DNA from: Drechmeria coniospora
Taxonomy: Eukaryota > Ascomycota > Sordariomycetes > Hypocreales > Ophiocordycipitaceae
DNA: 64,000 nucleotides
Reading direction: 5' to 3'
Assembly: GCF_001625195.1 (NCBI RefSeq)
Contig: NC_054389.1
Span: 6,878,520-6,942,519 of the forward strand
Below the pieces are notes generated by a model that saw only the letters and a list, made by a program, of their open reading frames with translations, ran no database searches and was not told the DNA's origin. Of this stretch, positions 45,208-55,560 are shown piece after piece (position 1 is the first letter of the stretch; each line of letters opens with the position of its first letter). Made by a program: the position numbers and the translations under genes.

Positions 45208-48200
45208 ATGCAGCATCATCCCCACCATTCGCAACCGGGTCCTCCGCCTCCGCAGCACCTTCATCACTCGCGACCGCCGAGCATCGTTCATCAGCAGCAC
45301 CACTCGCAGGCTCACACGCCGCAGCATCAGCATCAGCACCAGCAGCATCAGCATCAGCAGACGTCCCAGGCGCAGCATCACCAGGGCGCCTACTCGTCAA
45401 CCCACTCGCTCCCGCAGGCGTACCAGCAGACGGGGAACCAAGGCGCCGCGAGCACCCAGGACGGCTTGGGATACTACAGCCATCCGAGTCCCTACAGCAC
45501 GCCGGGCGCGAATAGCGGGTACACGTCGGCCGGTAAGTTGGCCGTCGGCCGGCACCCTGCCCCCCCCTCCCCCCTCCCTCCCTCGCCCTCGGCCGCGACG
45601 CGTTGCTAACGTCGTCGTCGCTCGGCAGCCGACACGTCGGACATGATGGCCGCCGCGCAGATGCCCCGTCCGCCGTACCCTCCCATGTCATACCACACGC
45701 CCCAGTCGAACTCGCCCGCCTCGGTGGCCTCCCCTTCGCAGCACGAGCAGCACAGGGGCCTGTACGGCCAAGCGCCGTCGCAGCACCTCCAGCAGTCCAT
45801 GTACTATCCTCAGCAGCACTACCAGTCGATGCCCCCTCACCCGGCCGCGTCGCCGTACGCCCAGCATGCGCACCACCCGCAGCAGTCCATGACGTCGCAG
45901 CCGAACATGATGATGTCCCACTCGGCACCCCAGAACCAGCTGACGCAGCACGCCGCGCAGCACGCCCAGCCGGGCATGACGAGCAGCCCGCGGCCCAAGC
46001 TCGAGCCCCAGGTGCCCGTCCAGCTGCAGAAGCAGGCGCAGTCGTCGCCGATGCCGCAGGCGCAACATCAGCACCCGCACCAGCAGCACCCGCACCAGCA
46101 GCACCCGCACCCGCACCAGCAGGGCGCCCCTCACCTCCAGAGTCCCGGCAGCCAGGCGGGCGTCAACCCCAACGCGGCCCCGGGACCGATCCCCGCCACG
46201 ACGCCGCTCGTCGTCCGCCAGGACGGGAACGGCGTGCAGTGGATCGCCTTCGAGTACTCCCGCGACCGCGTCAAGATGGAGTACACGATCCGCTGCGACG
46301 TCGAGTCGGTCAACACGGAGGAGCTTTCGCCCGAGTTCAAGCAGGAGAACTGCGTCTATCCTCGAGCCTGCTGCCCCAAGGACCAGTACCGCGGCAACCG
46401 CTTGATGTACGAGACGGATTGCAACAGGGTCGGCTGGGCCCTGGCCCAGCTCAACCCGCCCCTGCGCGGCAAGCGAGGCCTCATCCAGCGCGCCGTGGAC
46501 AGCTGGCGGAACAGCAACCAGGACCCGCGACTCCGAAGCCGACGAGTCCGTCGCATGGCCAAGATCAGCAACCGCAAGCAGGCGTCGTCTCCGCTTCCCG
46601 GCGCCGCTCACATGTCGGGGCCTGGCGGGCCGTCGGGGTTGTCGACGGCGCCGCCGCTGGGTCCCGGCGCCGCCGCATCCATGGGCAAGCCCGGCCTCAA
46701 CAGCCTGGGGCAGCAGATGCACCACCACGCCGGAGGCCACGGCGACGGAGGCGCCCCGGGCGCCGCAGACGAAGTCGGTATGTTCCATCAGATGTGATTT
46801 GAATGCATGCATCTGCTGTTGCGTTTGTGCTGCTCTTTTCTTTTCTTTTCTTTTCTTTTCTTTTTTTTTCGGTTTCGAATTCGTCTGCGCCGCGACACCC
46901 TGCATTCTGCGACGTTGCTCCGGCCACGGCTGAGGCTGCCGAGCGGACTCTGTTCTCCCTCGTCACGTTGCCTCTCTGGTTGAAATACCTTCATCGCATG
47001 CTCCAAATTTTTTTTGCATTTCCGCAGCCTCTCTTCTCCTGCTCGAACGGTTGCTTTTGGAAACCCTCGGCGGTGCGCCGCGACGGACCTCGCGGCGCCG
47101 CGATTTCTGCGATCCCCTGGCGGCGGTAGATGAGTTGTCCATGCCCGCAAGACGCGCAACGCCCTCGGAACGACGCGGCCTGCTGCGTGCTTTGAAGGAA
47201 CCCCTCACCTGATTCTCGCGCTCTCCTGTACATTATACGGAGGTGGCATTGGCAGGCGACTGCCGCTCCTGCCGGGCCTTGCTGCTTCGCATCGCTGCCG
47301 GTGTCGCACGGCTCTTGGACGGAGATCAGTTGCCTCTTGGCCATGAACGGCCGTACCCATTCGTTGTTGGCAGATTTTGATGCTCTCTTGGAGAGAAGCC
47401 GTTGTTTCGGGTCGAGGAAATTGAAAATCGAGACCTCTGCCGAGGCGTGGCTTCCGCTCCGACGCAAGCCTGCACGCGCTCCCGTCCATGTTCTCGTCTC
47501 CGCAACTACGTCGCGTCGGTTGTTGCACCGTCACCGGGGGGGAATCTGGCTAACTTGTTTGTTGAGGCAATGGCAACTACGAAGATCAGCATCACCACCA
47601 TCAGCCTCCCGCGCACCCCGGCCAGTCGGGTGGCGGCGACGACGTGAGACAAGCGCACATCTTCACGGGCTACACCGGCGGCCAGGGCTACCCTGCGAGC
47701 TCCCAGGGCGGACCCATGTCTCACATGACGCCTCGCGCCGGGGACGCCATGGCGGCTCGGAACCGCAGCCGAGCCAACGCGGACGAACCCGAAGGCCTGT
47801 TCCCGGACATTCCGGAGGCGAAAAAGCGCAAGTTCATCCTCGTCGAGGACAACGTGCGCGGCTCGCGGCTCCGCGTGCGGGTCACGCTCGACGGCGTCGA
47901 CACCAACGAGATCCCCGACAGCTTCCGCAAGGGAGCCAGCGTGTACCCCCGCAGCTACTTCCCCCGAGAGATGCAGAGCCCGCCGCCGAGCGCCATGGGC
48001 TCGCGCTTCTTCGCCGACGACTTCTCGGACGACGGAAGCCAGGAGACGGAGGGCCGCGAGGCCAACCGCCAGCGCGCCTCGAGACCTGCGGGCCAGGTTG
48101 TCAAGGTGACGGTGGGCAAGGACCAGGCCGTCGAGGCGACGGTGCCGCAGATGAGGAAGCTGAACCGCCACAAGGAGGTTCGGCTCAACGACCTCGCCTA

Positions 48201-48475
48201 TCGCATGGCGTGGCTCCAGAGCCGCGTGTTTTCCGGCAGGACGGTGTTTCTGCAGCGAGCTTGTAAGTTGGACCGCGACGCCGGCGGGACCCGCCAGGGA
48301 GACGCGACTGACGGGACGTGCAGTGGACTGCTACCGCAACAAGACGCGCGCCGCCATCGAAGGCACCATGCAGGAAGTCGCCGCCGTCGCCCCTCACTTC
48401 GAGACGCGGGTGGGCAAGCGGAGATGGAGCGAGAGGAGGAAACGAGGCGAGGAAAATGCCGAGGAGAACGACTAG
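45208..48475 (+). CDS. medA: MedA/Ren1/Acr1-like conidiation regulator (DUF8032-type)
   Basis: Four exons (45208-45532, 45629-46777, 47567-48262, 48324-48475) give 773 residues. The N-terminal half is rich in Gln, His and Pro, like Magnaporthe ACR1, which was described as a glutamine-rich MedA relative controlling conidiation. The first conserved block is VQWIAFEYSRDRVKMEYTIR, NCVYPRACCPKDQYRGNRLM, VGWALAQLNPPLRGKRGLIQ, RRVRRMAKI. The second, after a 789-nt intron, is AKKRKFILVEDNVRGSRLRV, VYPRSYFPREMQ, VRLNDLAYRMAWLQSRVFSG, ending in a basic tail. The long intron has a GTATGT donor and a CTAAC branch site but a GAG acceptor at 47566; read-through would stop after GMFHQM. The MedA assignment is from memory of the family. 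ATG 45208 abuts a branch-site/CAG pattern, so an upstream first exon is possible. Confidence 0.78.
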
Positions 48476-49947
48476 AGCGAAGGAGGCTGCCACGGATGCG
48501 TGATCCGTCGACACCGTGGCAGCAGTCTTGGCCGGAGCGTGGGCGGCGTCGTCGAGACAGCACGCGTACCGACGGCGGCGAGCTTTTGGATTCTAGACGA
48601 TTGGAGAAGAAGGAGCCTAGGGTGAGGAGATGGGTTTGCGCACAGTTTGTTTTGTTCCACCCGCCGCCGGGTCGAATTTGGTTGCGGGCGCTACGTTTTT
48701 GTATATCAGGAGAGACGGGAACGTGGACGCGCAATCGATACGGAGGCTATATTTGGCATATACAGCTATATATACATGCATGTACGAGCTCGTAGGCGCC
48801 GGCACGCCAACGCGGGAAGCCCAGGTGCAGATGGCGAGCAGACGACGTGCATTCCGGCTCGCACAGTTGGTCAACTGCCGACGAGTGGGCGTCGCTTGTT
48901 TGGCAGGACGATGATGGATGGCGAGATTACCTCACGATGCGGTACGGTGCGATGCGGTATGGCGCGGTGCGGTACGGTGCGATGCGATGCGGTAGGGTAC
49001 GATGCTGTGCGGTACGATGCTGTGAATGTAAATAGCAAGCAGTACCCACGAAGCAACGTGTAGGTCGTAACTAGCACGCACCTAATTATCAGTATTGAGT
49101 TTGTGTGTCAGTACATACTTGTGCATGCAAGGACGGAGCACATGTAGGTGTACAGACGAATACTTGCAAGTAAGTGTACCTAACATGTACATGTACCTGT
49201 ATGAGGGTACGTGTTCATGTAAGTATAAGTACTTACTCCGTACTTACTGTAGCTTCATCGTCGAGGCTGCAGACGTGGAGTCGGAAAGTGGGGCTAAGAG
49301 GCTGCTATCGATAGCATTGTACGAGGGAATCCTGGCTAGCAGCGCGCTAAGGCGCTAGTTCGTGCATCTTCCGCACTCGCCGTGTGGGTTTACGCTGGGG
49401 CGGGAATCGGGATGTGTGCGACGTGCAAGTGCCGTACTCGTCCGGAGTACTTGTTACCTACTTGTACTCCCTCATCCTCTTGACGTCGTCGTCGGCATCC
49501 GGTGCTGGCACCTTCTTTCAACGTCAGGTCAACCTCACCCTGACAGCAGGGCATCATCCATAGACGAGTTTGGCCGCGCGCGCAAGCTTCCCAGCCATCT
49601 GTCGCACGGAAATCCGCTTCTTCCTTCCCCTCTCCTTCTCCTTTCTCCTTCTCCTCTCCTTTTCCTTTCTCCTTCTCCTCTCCTTCTCCTTTCTCCTTCT
49701 CCTCTCCTCCTCCCCCGCGCTCTTCTCGCGGTTCTTGCCTCCGTCTCCGCGTTCGCATAGGCCGAACCGCAGCCAAGTCTCCCGTCCCGAACGGCTGGTT
49801 ACCAAACCGGGGACGGGGCGTACGGGCGTATCGAAAACAGCACCACCAGGCACGAACCAGCGGGCGCTCGCGCTCGGCGTGAGGTTGGATCCGGATCGCC
49901 GCGACGACACCGACGACGGTACCGAGCGCGCGAGTTCGGGCAGAGCC
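48476..49947. other. Intergenic region between the medA-like and proline-rich genes
   Basis: This holds the medA-like 3' UTR, a GCGGTACGGTGCGAT-type repeat patch, two CGGAGTA motifs (49234-49240, 49443-49449) and a CTTCTCCTTT pyrimidine tract at about 49620-49730. The tract is probably the promoter and leader of the next gene. No separate gene is seen. Confidence 0.65.
48936..49022. repeat. Degenerate GATGCGGTACGGTGC repeat patch
   Basis: Short overlapping units of GATGCGGTACGGTGC, GCGATGCG and GTACGATGCTGTG alternate over about 87 bp. They look like slippage products of a 10-15-bp unit in the medA-like 3' flank. Confidence 0.85.
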
Positions 49948-51867
49948 ATGACGGGCCACGGCTATCCCGAGGACAAGAAGCTGCCGCTGCCGCAGCCGCC
50001 GGCGCATCGGCAGCAGCAGCCGCTGCCTCGGAATGGCATCTTCACCGCGCGGACGTTCATCGCCGAGCTCGAGGCCGCGCCGCCGAGCGGAGCGATCGCA
50101 TCGCCCGGCGGCGGGGTCGCCTTCGAGATGAGCGGCGAGCCGGCGCCGCAGCAGTCGGACGCCGGCGAGGAGGCCACGAGGAGGCCGACGCAGGCGGCGG
50201 ATGGCGAGATCCCGACGCAGGAGCGGGAGGCGGGAACGAGCTCGGTGCCGTGGCCGTATCACGGACCGCCCATGGTCGAAAGCGACAGGCCGAGGGCGAC
50301 GGTGTATGCCAAGGGCGGTCACGGCAAGGCCCCGGCGGATGCGACGGACGGATCGGACGCGCAGCAGGCGGGTCGACCGCACTCGGCCTCGATTTCCCAG
50401 GGGAGCGACGGAAACTCGACCGGGCCCGCCGCCGAGCAGGTCCCAGGCACGGAAGCGACAGCGGCGGCCATGTCGGGAGAGGGCTGCAACGCCCCCGAAG
50501 TCTTGGAGGCGCCGGGGTCGACGGAGGACTCGAGCCCCCCGTCGTACACGCCGACGTGGAACGGGCCTCCGCAGCAGCCGGCGGCGACGGCATCTGCCCA
50601 AGTCACTCCGGCGATCGGCGTGGTGAGCGCAAGCCACGGCGAATTTCCCTTCCCCCACACTCCCTTGGCCTCTCCGGGACGGCAGCATCAGGCGACGTAC
50701 CGGCCCGATTTGCATCGGCAGAGCTCCCACCTAACCCCGCTGTCGCCGACGTCGGTCGTGGGCATGACGCCCATCTCGCCGATGCAGACGTTTCCGGCCC
50801 AGCCGGTGGATGTTATCTCGCCCGTCAGCTCGACGTACGGCATGACTCCGCTGATGGCGTACAACTCACCGCCAACCCCCGGCATGCCGTCGCCGTACCA
50901 GAGCTCGGCCGAGTACGCTCTTCATGCTCAACAGGCGCGGCCTGCGCTCCACGGTTCCATGTCGGACACGGGAACATCACCGCCGTTCAGCCCGGCCTCG
51001 CCTCCGCCATCGTACGCCTCGCACTTTGGCCAGTTGTCGCCGCCGCAGTCGCCTCCGCAGCCGGCGTATCAGTCACCGGCCGTCGGCACCTACCCGTCCC
51101 CGTATCCGATGCAGCCGTCATTCGCCGCGCCGTTCTCGGCACACGGGATGCCGCCTCAGCACGGGCCTGTGGCCGGACAGCACTTCCATCCCGGTCCCGT
51201 GCCCGCCGGTTACTACGGGGCCCCTGCCCCTCCGGTGGCGTATGCGGTTCCTCCTAAGCCGTTCTATACCAACGCCGGCCCGGTTCCTGTTCATGCTCAT
51301 GGTCCTGCTCATGGTCCTGCTCATGGTCCTGCTCATGGTCCTGCTCATGGTCCTGCTCATGGTCCTGCTCATGGTCCTGCTCCGGCTCATGCTGCGGCTC
51401 ACGCTCCGGCTCACGCTCCGGTTCACGCTCCGGTTCACGCTCCGGCTCCGGCTTCGGCTCCGACTCCGGCATCTGCTTCGGCTCCGGTTCCTGCTCCGAC
51501 TTCTGGCTCTCCTTCTGCTTCTGCCACTGCCTCTGCCTCTGCTGCCGGTTCCGCTCCCGTGCGTTCCTCTTCCGGTTCCTTGTTCAGAGCATCCTCGGCC
51601 AGGAAGTGGCTCGACAAGACGAGCCTAGCGCTGGAGAACAGGCTGGAGGCCGTGCTGCTCGGAACGACGGGGCCCGCGTACCGGCCGGGACAAGGTCCGC
51701 CGCCGCCAGGGCCGCAGTACGGAGCCGGAGCGGGGTACGGCGGATACCCAGGCGGCGGGCAAGCAGTCGCCGGGCAAGCGAGCGTCGGGCAAGCGAATGT
51801 TGTGCAACCGACCGGCGGGCAACCGGCCGGGACGTGGGGTCCCATGTCGCAGCAGAGGCACGGCTGA
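49948..51867 (+). CDS. Proline-rich unknown protein with AHGP repeats
   Basis: This is a single exon of 639 residues from ATG 49948 (GAGCCATGACG), starting MTGHGYPEDKKLPLPQPP. The frame runs further upstream to 49570, but that part crosses the CTTCTCC tract and encodes a spurious Phe/Leu/Ser-rich stretch, so I treat it as leader. The protein is dominated by Pro, Ser, Ala and Gln. It has many SPP/PTP motifs typical of proline-directed kinase sites (for example SSYTPTWNGPP-like and PLSPTSVVGMTPISPM), then about seven AHGP tetrapeptides, then Ala/Pro/Ser dipeptides. Near the C-terminus one compact amphipathic segment, ARKWLDKTSLALENRLEAVL, stands out as the most likely conserved element. It is followed by a Gly/Gln-rich tail. 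I do not recognise a family; a WW/SH3-ligand scaffold is possible (inference). Confidence 0.75.
   Translation: MTGHGYPEDKKLPLPQPPAHRQQQPLPRNGIFTARTFIAELEAAPPSGAIASPGGGVAFEMSGEPAPQQSDAGEEATRRPTQAADGEIPTQEREAGTSSVPWPYHGPPMVESDRPRATVYAKGGHGKAPADATDGSDAQQAGRPHSASISQGSDGNSTGPAAEQVPGTEATAAAMSGEGCNAPEVLEAPGSTEDSSPPSYTPTWNGPPQQPAATASAQVTPAIGVVSASHGEFPFPHTPLASPGRQHQATYRPDLHRQSSHLTPLSPTSVVGMTPISPMQTFPAQPVDVISPVSSTYGMTPLMAYNSPPTPGMPSPYQSSAEYALHAQQARPALHGSMSDTGTSPPFSPASPPPSYASHFGQLSPPQSPPQPAYQSPAVGTYPSPYPMQPSFAAPFSAHGMPPQHGPVAGQHFHPGPVPAGYYGAPAPPVAYAVPPKPFYTNAGPVPVHAHGPAHGPAHGPAHGPAHGPAHGPAHGPAPAHAAAHAPAHAPVHAPVHAPAPASAPTPASASAPVPAPTSGSPSASATASASAAGSAPVRSSSGSLFRASSARKWLDKTSLALENRLEAVLLGTTGPAYRPGQGPPPPGPQYGAGAGYGGYPGGGQAVAGQASVGQANVVQPTGGQPAGTWGPMSQQRHG
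51295..51384 (+). repeat. 12-bp coding repeat (AHGP)n
   Basis: Six perfect GGTCCTGCTCAT units and flanking variants encode Ala-His-Gly-Pro repeats. Near-identical codons across copies point to recent slippage, not long selection. Confidence 0.95.
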
Positions 51868-53295
51868 GAGGTCGAGCAGAATCTCGAGCCCACAGGGACG
51901 TCTCGGTCCGTGTTTTCCGGGCGCAAACGTAAGACGCACGACCCCCTGGATTGGGTATCGGAGAAGCGTACACGTATCTCCTAGCCGGTCTAGGAAGCAT
52001 TCGGTGCGTGCGCCGTAGTTTCGTTCATTGTTGACATTGTAAACGATCAAGGACATAGTGTCAGTAGCTGCAAAATACAAACACAGCGTTGGGGAGGGTC
52101 ACGATGGCAACACGGCCCCTCTCCGTGGTGCCCATGGCTTCGAAGTTGTCGGCCGACTGCGAGCACGGCCAAGAGCGGTGTGTGTTCCGCACCCCTACCG
52201 CGTACAACGTCCACGGACGGTCGGCGAAACGGCTGGCATGGCGGGTAGGGAGGCAAGCCCCAGAAAGGCGTAGGTCGATTCGGAGCACCAGTTCGGAGGT
52301 TCGCCTCGGCCCTGCTCGGACGTAGACGGTCCGTCAGCATTCGCAGGACGGGCGGCAGGGGATTGCTGGCAGGGATCCGTAGGGACGGGCGGCGAGCGAG
52401 GCCGGAGAATCAAGGGGAGAATCCATCTCCGGACTGGGGGTCGCGCCGTCACGGAAGATGAGTGTCGTCACAGGCGGACCGTGGCGTCGGGGAGATGAAG
52501 GAGATGATTCCGTGTCGTTTGGTCGAGGCGAGTCAATGGAGATGGCCAGGAGCTGTCGATGCTTTTGCATGGCGAGTGCCTGTTCGGTTGCACCACACCA
52601 AGGGGCAACGTGATTGGCCGGGAAATGTACATGCCGGTAGCATATACGTGCGTACGTACTGTGCTTGCTCGCACGGAGTATACGTACGGAGTACTGTAAT
52701 GCGCGTTACGAGTACGGATAAGTAAGTGTACAGTACGAGGATTCGTAGGTGGTGTCGCTTTGCCGGTCACGCTTGACGTACGACCACAAGCACACGTATG
52801 TGGCAGTCGGTCAGCACGCAAGCAGTACTTACTCCCTACTTGCCTAGGCGTGGATGGTTACGTAGGCGAACCCGTATCCCATACGTACCGGAAATTGCCA
52901 GAGTGCGTGCACCTACTTTGCTTGGTAGGCTCTCGTCGTCGCATGTGTCCTCTCCGTCGGCTCGGTCTCGATCCGGTCTCGACATCCGTCCAGGGGAGGG
53001 GAACGTCGCGAGGCAGCAGATGATTCGGCGACATGGGCACGGACGAGGGGGGCGCCTCGGAGGAGGAACGCTGCTGGAGTGCTGTCGGAGTGCTGTCGGG
53101 CCGCTGCTGCTGAAGGGAGCAAGGGCCGTTGGTTGACGGGCTGTTGGCTGTTCGCCTTGCCTACGCACGCAACGCACATGCGTTGCTCCGCAAGTGACGG
53201 TGAGCACATGTGCAGGAAGCCGTGGCCATGGTGCCAGAGCTCGCGGGGTGGTCGCAGAGCGGGAACAGCGATTGCCGTGGCAAGTACGCGAATCC

Positions 53296-53347
53296 ATGGC
53301 CGTAGGAGATGGTCGTAGGAGATGGCCGTAGGAGATGGCCATAGGTG
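53296..53347. repeat. 13-bp tandem repeat, four copies
   Basis: Units ATGGCCGTAGGAG, ATGGTCGTAGGAG, ATGGCCGTAGGAG and ATGGCCATAGGTG follow each other without gaps. Confidence 0.92.
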
Positions 53348-53713
53348 ACGGGGAACATGGGAAGCCGTGGCCACGGCACCAGAGCCCGCAGGGTGGTCGA
53401 GGAGTGGCAACTGTGATGGCCACGGTCAGGGCGTGAATCCATCGCCGTGAGCGTACCCCGACCATGCACGGGTGCGAAAGTGACGGCAGTCGAGGACCAG
53501 CGCTTGTTTCATGGACCCTTGACGACAACGAGTGGCCGGCCGGGCCAGTGCACCAGAAGCGTATCTGCCAGGGATTGACGGGGCGACGAATGCTGTCGAA
53601 CATGGTCGTGACGTGGCGAAAGCATCGGGCGAGGAAGGTGACGACGGGGGACGGGAGTCATGATTCGCTTCCCTTGCACTGGCACTCACCTACCTGCGGA
53701 CTTGGGTGCCCAT

Positions 53714-53714
53714 G

Positions 53715-53812
<98 letters not shown>
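53714..53812. repeat. (GCAG)n/(GCAA)n tetranucleotide microsatellite
   Basis: About 17 GCAG units (53714-53784) change sharply to about 7 GCAA units (53785-53812). All three frames are open because four-base units cycle through the frames. Confidence 0.96.
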
Positions 53813-53813
<1 letters not shown>

Positions 53814-55423
53814 AGCGGCACGCATGCGGTGCGTCAAGGCAAGCAGCGAGGCAAACGGTAGCACCAGAGTTGACTACGTTGCGATGACGAACCAAGCAGA
53901 GTGCGCCTCCCACATGCAACAGGAATCAATACAGTGTGAGTGTACATGTATTTGCACTTGCTGCAGCACTTGCCGGATGTTGATACTATACTATCTGTGG
54001 TGAGCGAGCGTACCCAAGTAGTAGCTGGAAGGTGTAACAACGGCGGCGACGATGGCACAATGCAGGTACTAGGCACCTACTAACCTAGTACGTAGGTACC
54101 TACCTAGTAGTAGGTAGTATCCAGGTGCCTCCGGTCATTCAGTAGGTCTCAAGGCATATGCAGTACTGTGTGAGTACTTGACGCTCGGAGGACATGCGCC
54201 GTACCTGTTGATGCAAGTACAGTATTTAATGCGGTATTATGCTGCACAACTACAGTACTCGATACCTACGACTGTAGATGTACTCCGTACATGTAAGTAA
54301 GTAGGTACCTAGTAGTAGGTTAGTACAGTAGGTAGGTGTACCATCCACTGTTCCCGTAAGTAGTGGTACTTGCACAAGATTGAATCAATGTAGCATAATA
54401 GTACTCGTACAAGTACTTGTACGTTCACAAGTACTCCGTACTTGGGCATGCACATGAATGTCCCAAGTTAGTACGGAGTACTATTACTTCCTTACACGTG
54501 CACAAGGTAGATGTACTTATTGCACTCGAGTACATGATGCTCGTGCTGTACATGAACATGTACAAGTACCTAAGCACTGCGCAGTACTCCATACACTTAC
54601 TTGTACACCTACATGGAAATGTACACCTCACCTAGTCCTCTGCCCCGACCATCCGGGTGAGGGGCCTCGAGGCTTGGCAGTTCATCCCACGTTCATGCCA
54701 CACCGACGTCGACCATGCACTCCATGCACACGGTAGTGTAATTACTTGCTTTGCTGCTCAAGGCCTATGGCACGGAGTACTCGTAGAATTCGTCGACGAG
54801 AGGGAGGACAATGTGCCTGCAGGAATGTCCATCCGCAAGCTTCGTGCTCGTGTACGGTACTTGCCCAGGTACAATGTGCGCTGCAGGGACGACGCCCGCG
54901 AGACCATTCGACCCTCTACTTGTGGCTGGCGGTGCGCTGTAGGCACGCGCAAGAATGCGCCGTGCTGGTGGAATGAAGAATATTACCAGCAATGCCCGAC
55001 AAGCTTCTTGACGTCGCAGCCGCCATGTCAGGTGCCATCCGCTGCTGACTCGAGCCCATGGTGGACGGACAGAGGCGTCCGTCACCCACTCACCTTTCCC
55101 GTGCATCGAGCTGGCCTCGATCGAATCAAATCCAACCCGTCAAGGACGGCGGGGAAAAGGCGCCCCGGTCGGTCGCCTCTCCGCCAGCACATGCTGGGGG
55201 TTGTTGCCTTGGCCGCGTCCCGAACGCTTCCGTCGTCACCACCACTCGTCAGCCGCCCGCCTGCCTCGCCTGCGACGCGGATGCAGCCGTGGCGATGCCT
55301 TTTCGTCTCACGCGGAGGAGCACCAGGCCGGCCTCGCGGGCTGGCTGGCTGCTGACCCGATGCCGTGACGCACCAACCAGCCGCTGCAAGCTGCGTTCAC
55401 CCCAGAGCGCTACTAGCCTCACT

Positions 55424-55560
55424 GTGCCGTGCCGTGCTGCGCTGTGCTTCGCTGTGCTGCGCTGTGCTGCGCTGTGCTGCGCTGTGCTGCGCTGTGCTGC
55501 GCTGTGCCGTGCTTCCATGTGCTGTGACGTGCTGTGACGTGCTGCGACGTGCTGCGCCGT
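55424..55560. repeat. GCTGTGCTGC decamer array
   Basis: Around seven GCTGTGCTGC-type decamers are followed by GTGACGTGCT and GCGACGTGCT variants. The array gives Cys/Ala/Leu-rich or Ala/Gln/His/Ser-rich open frames on both strands, which are not genes. Confidence 0.93.

Noticed and set aside
45688..46905. 405-residue reverse-strand frame over the medA-like gene
   Set aside because: It is a Leu/Arg/Val-rich shadow of the Gln/His/Pro-rich exon.
49570..49947. N-terminal extension of the proline-rich protein from 49570
   Set aside because: It reads through the CTTCTCCTTT leader tract, giving an implausible repeated Phe-Ser-Leu-Leu stretch that imitates membrane segments.
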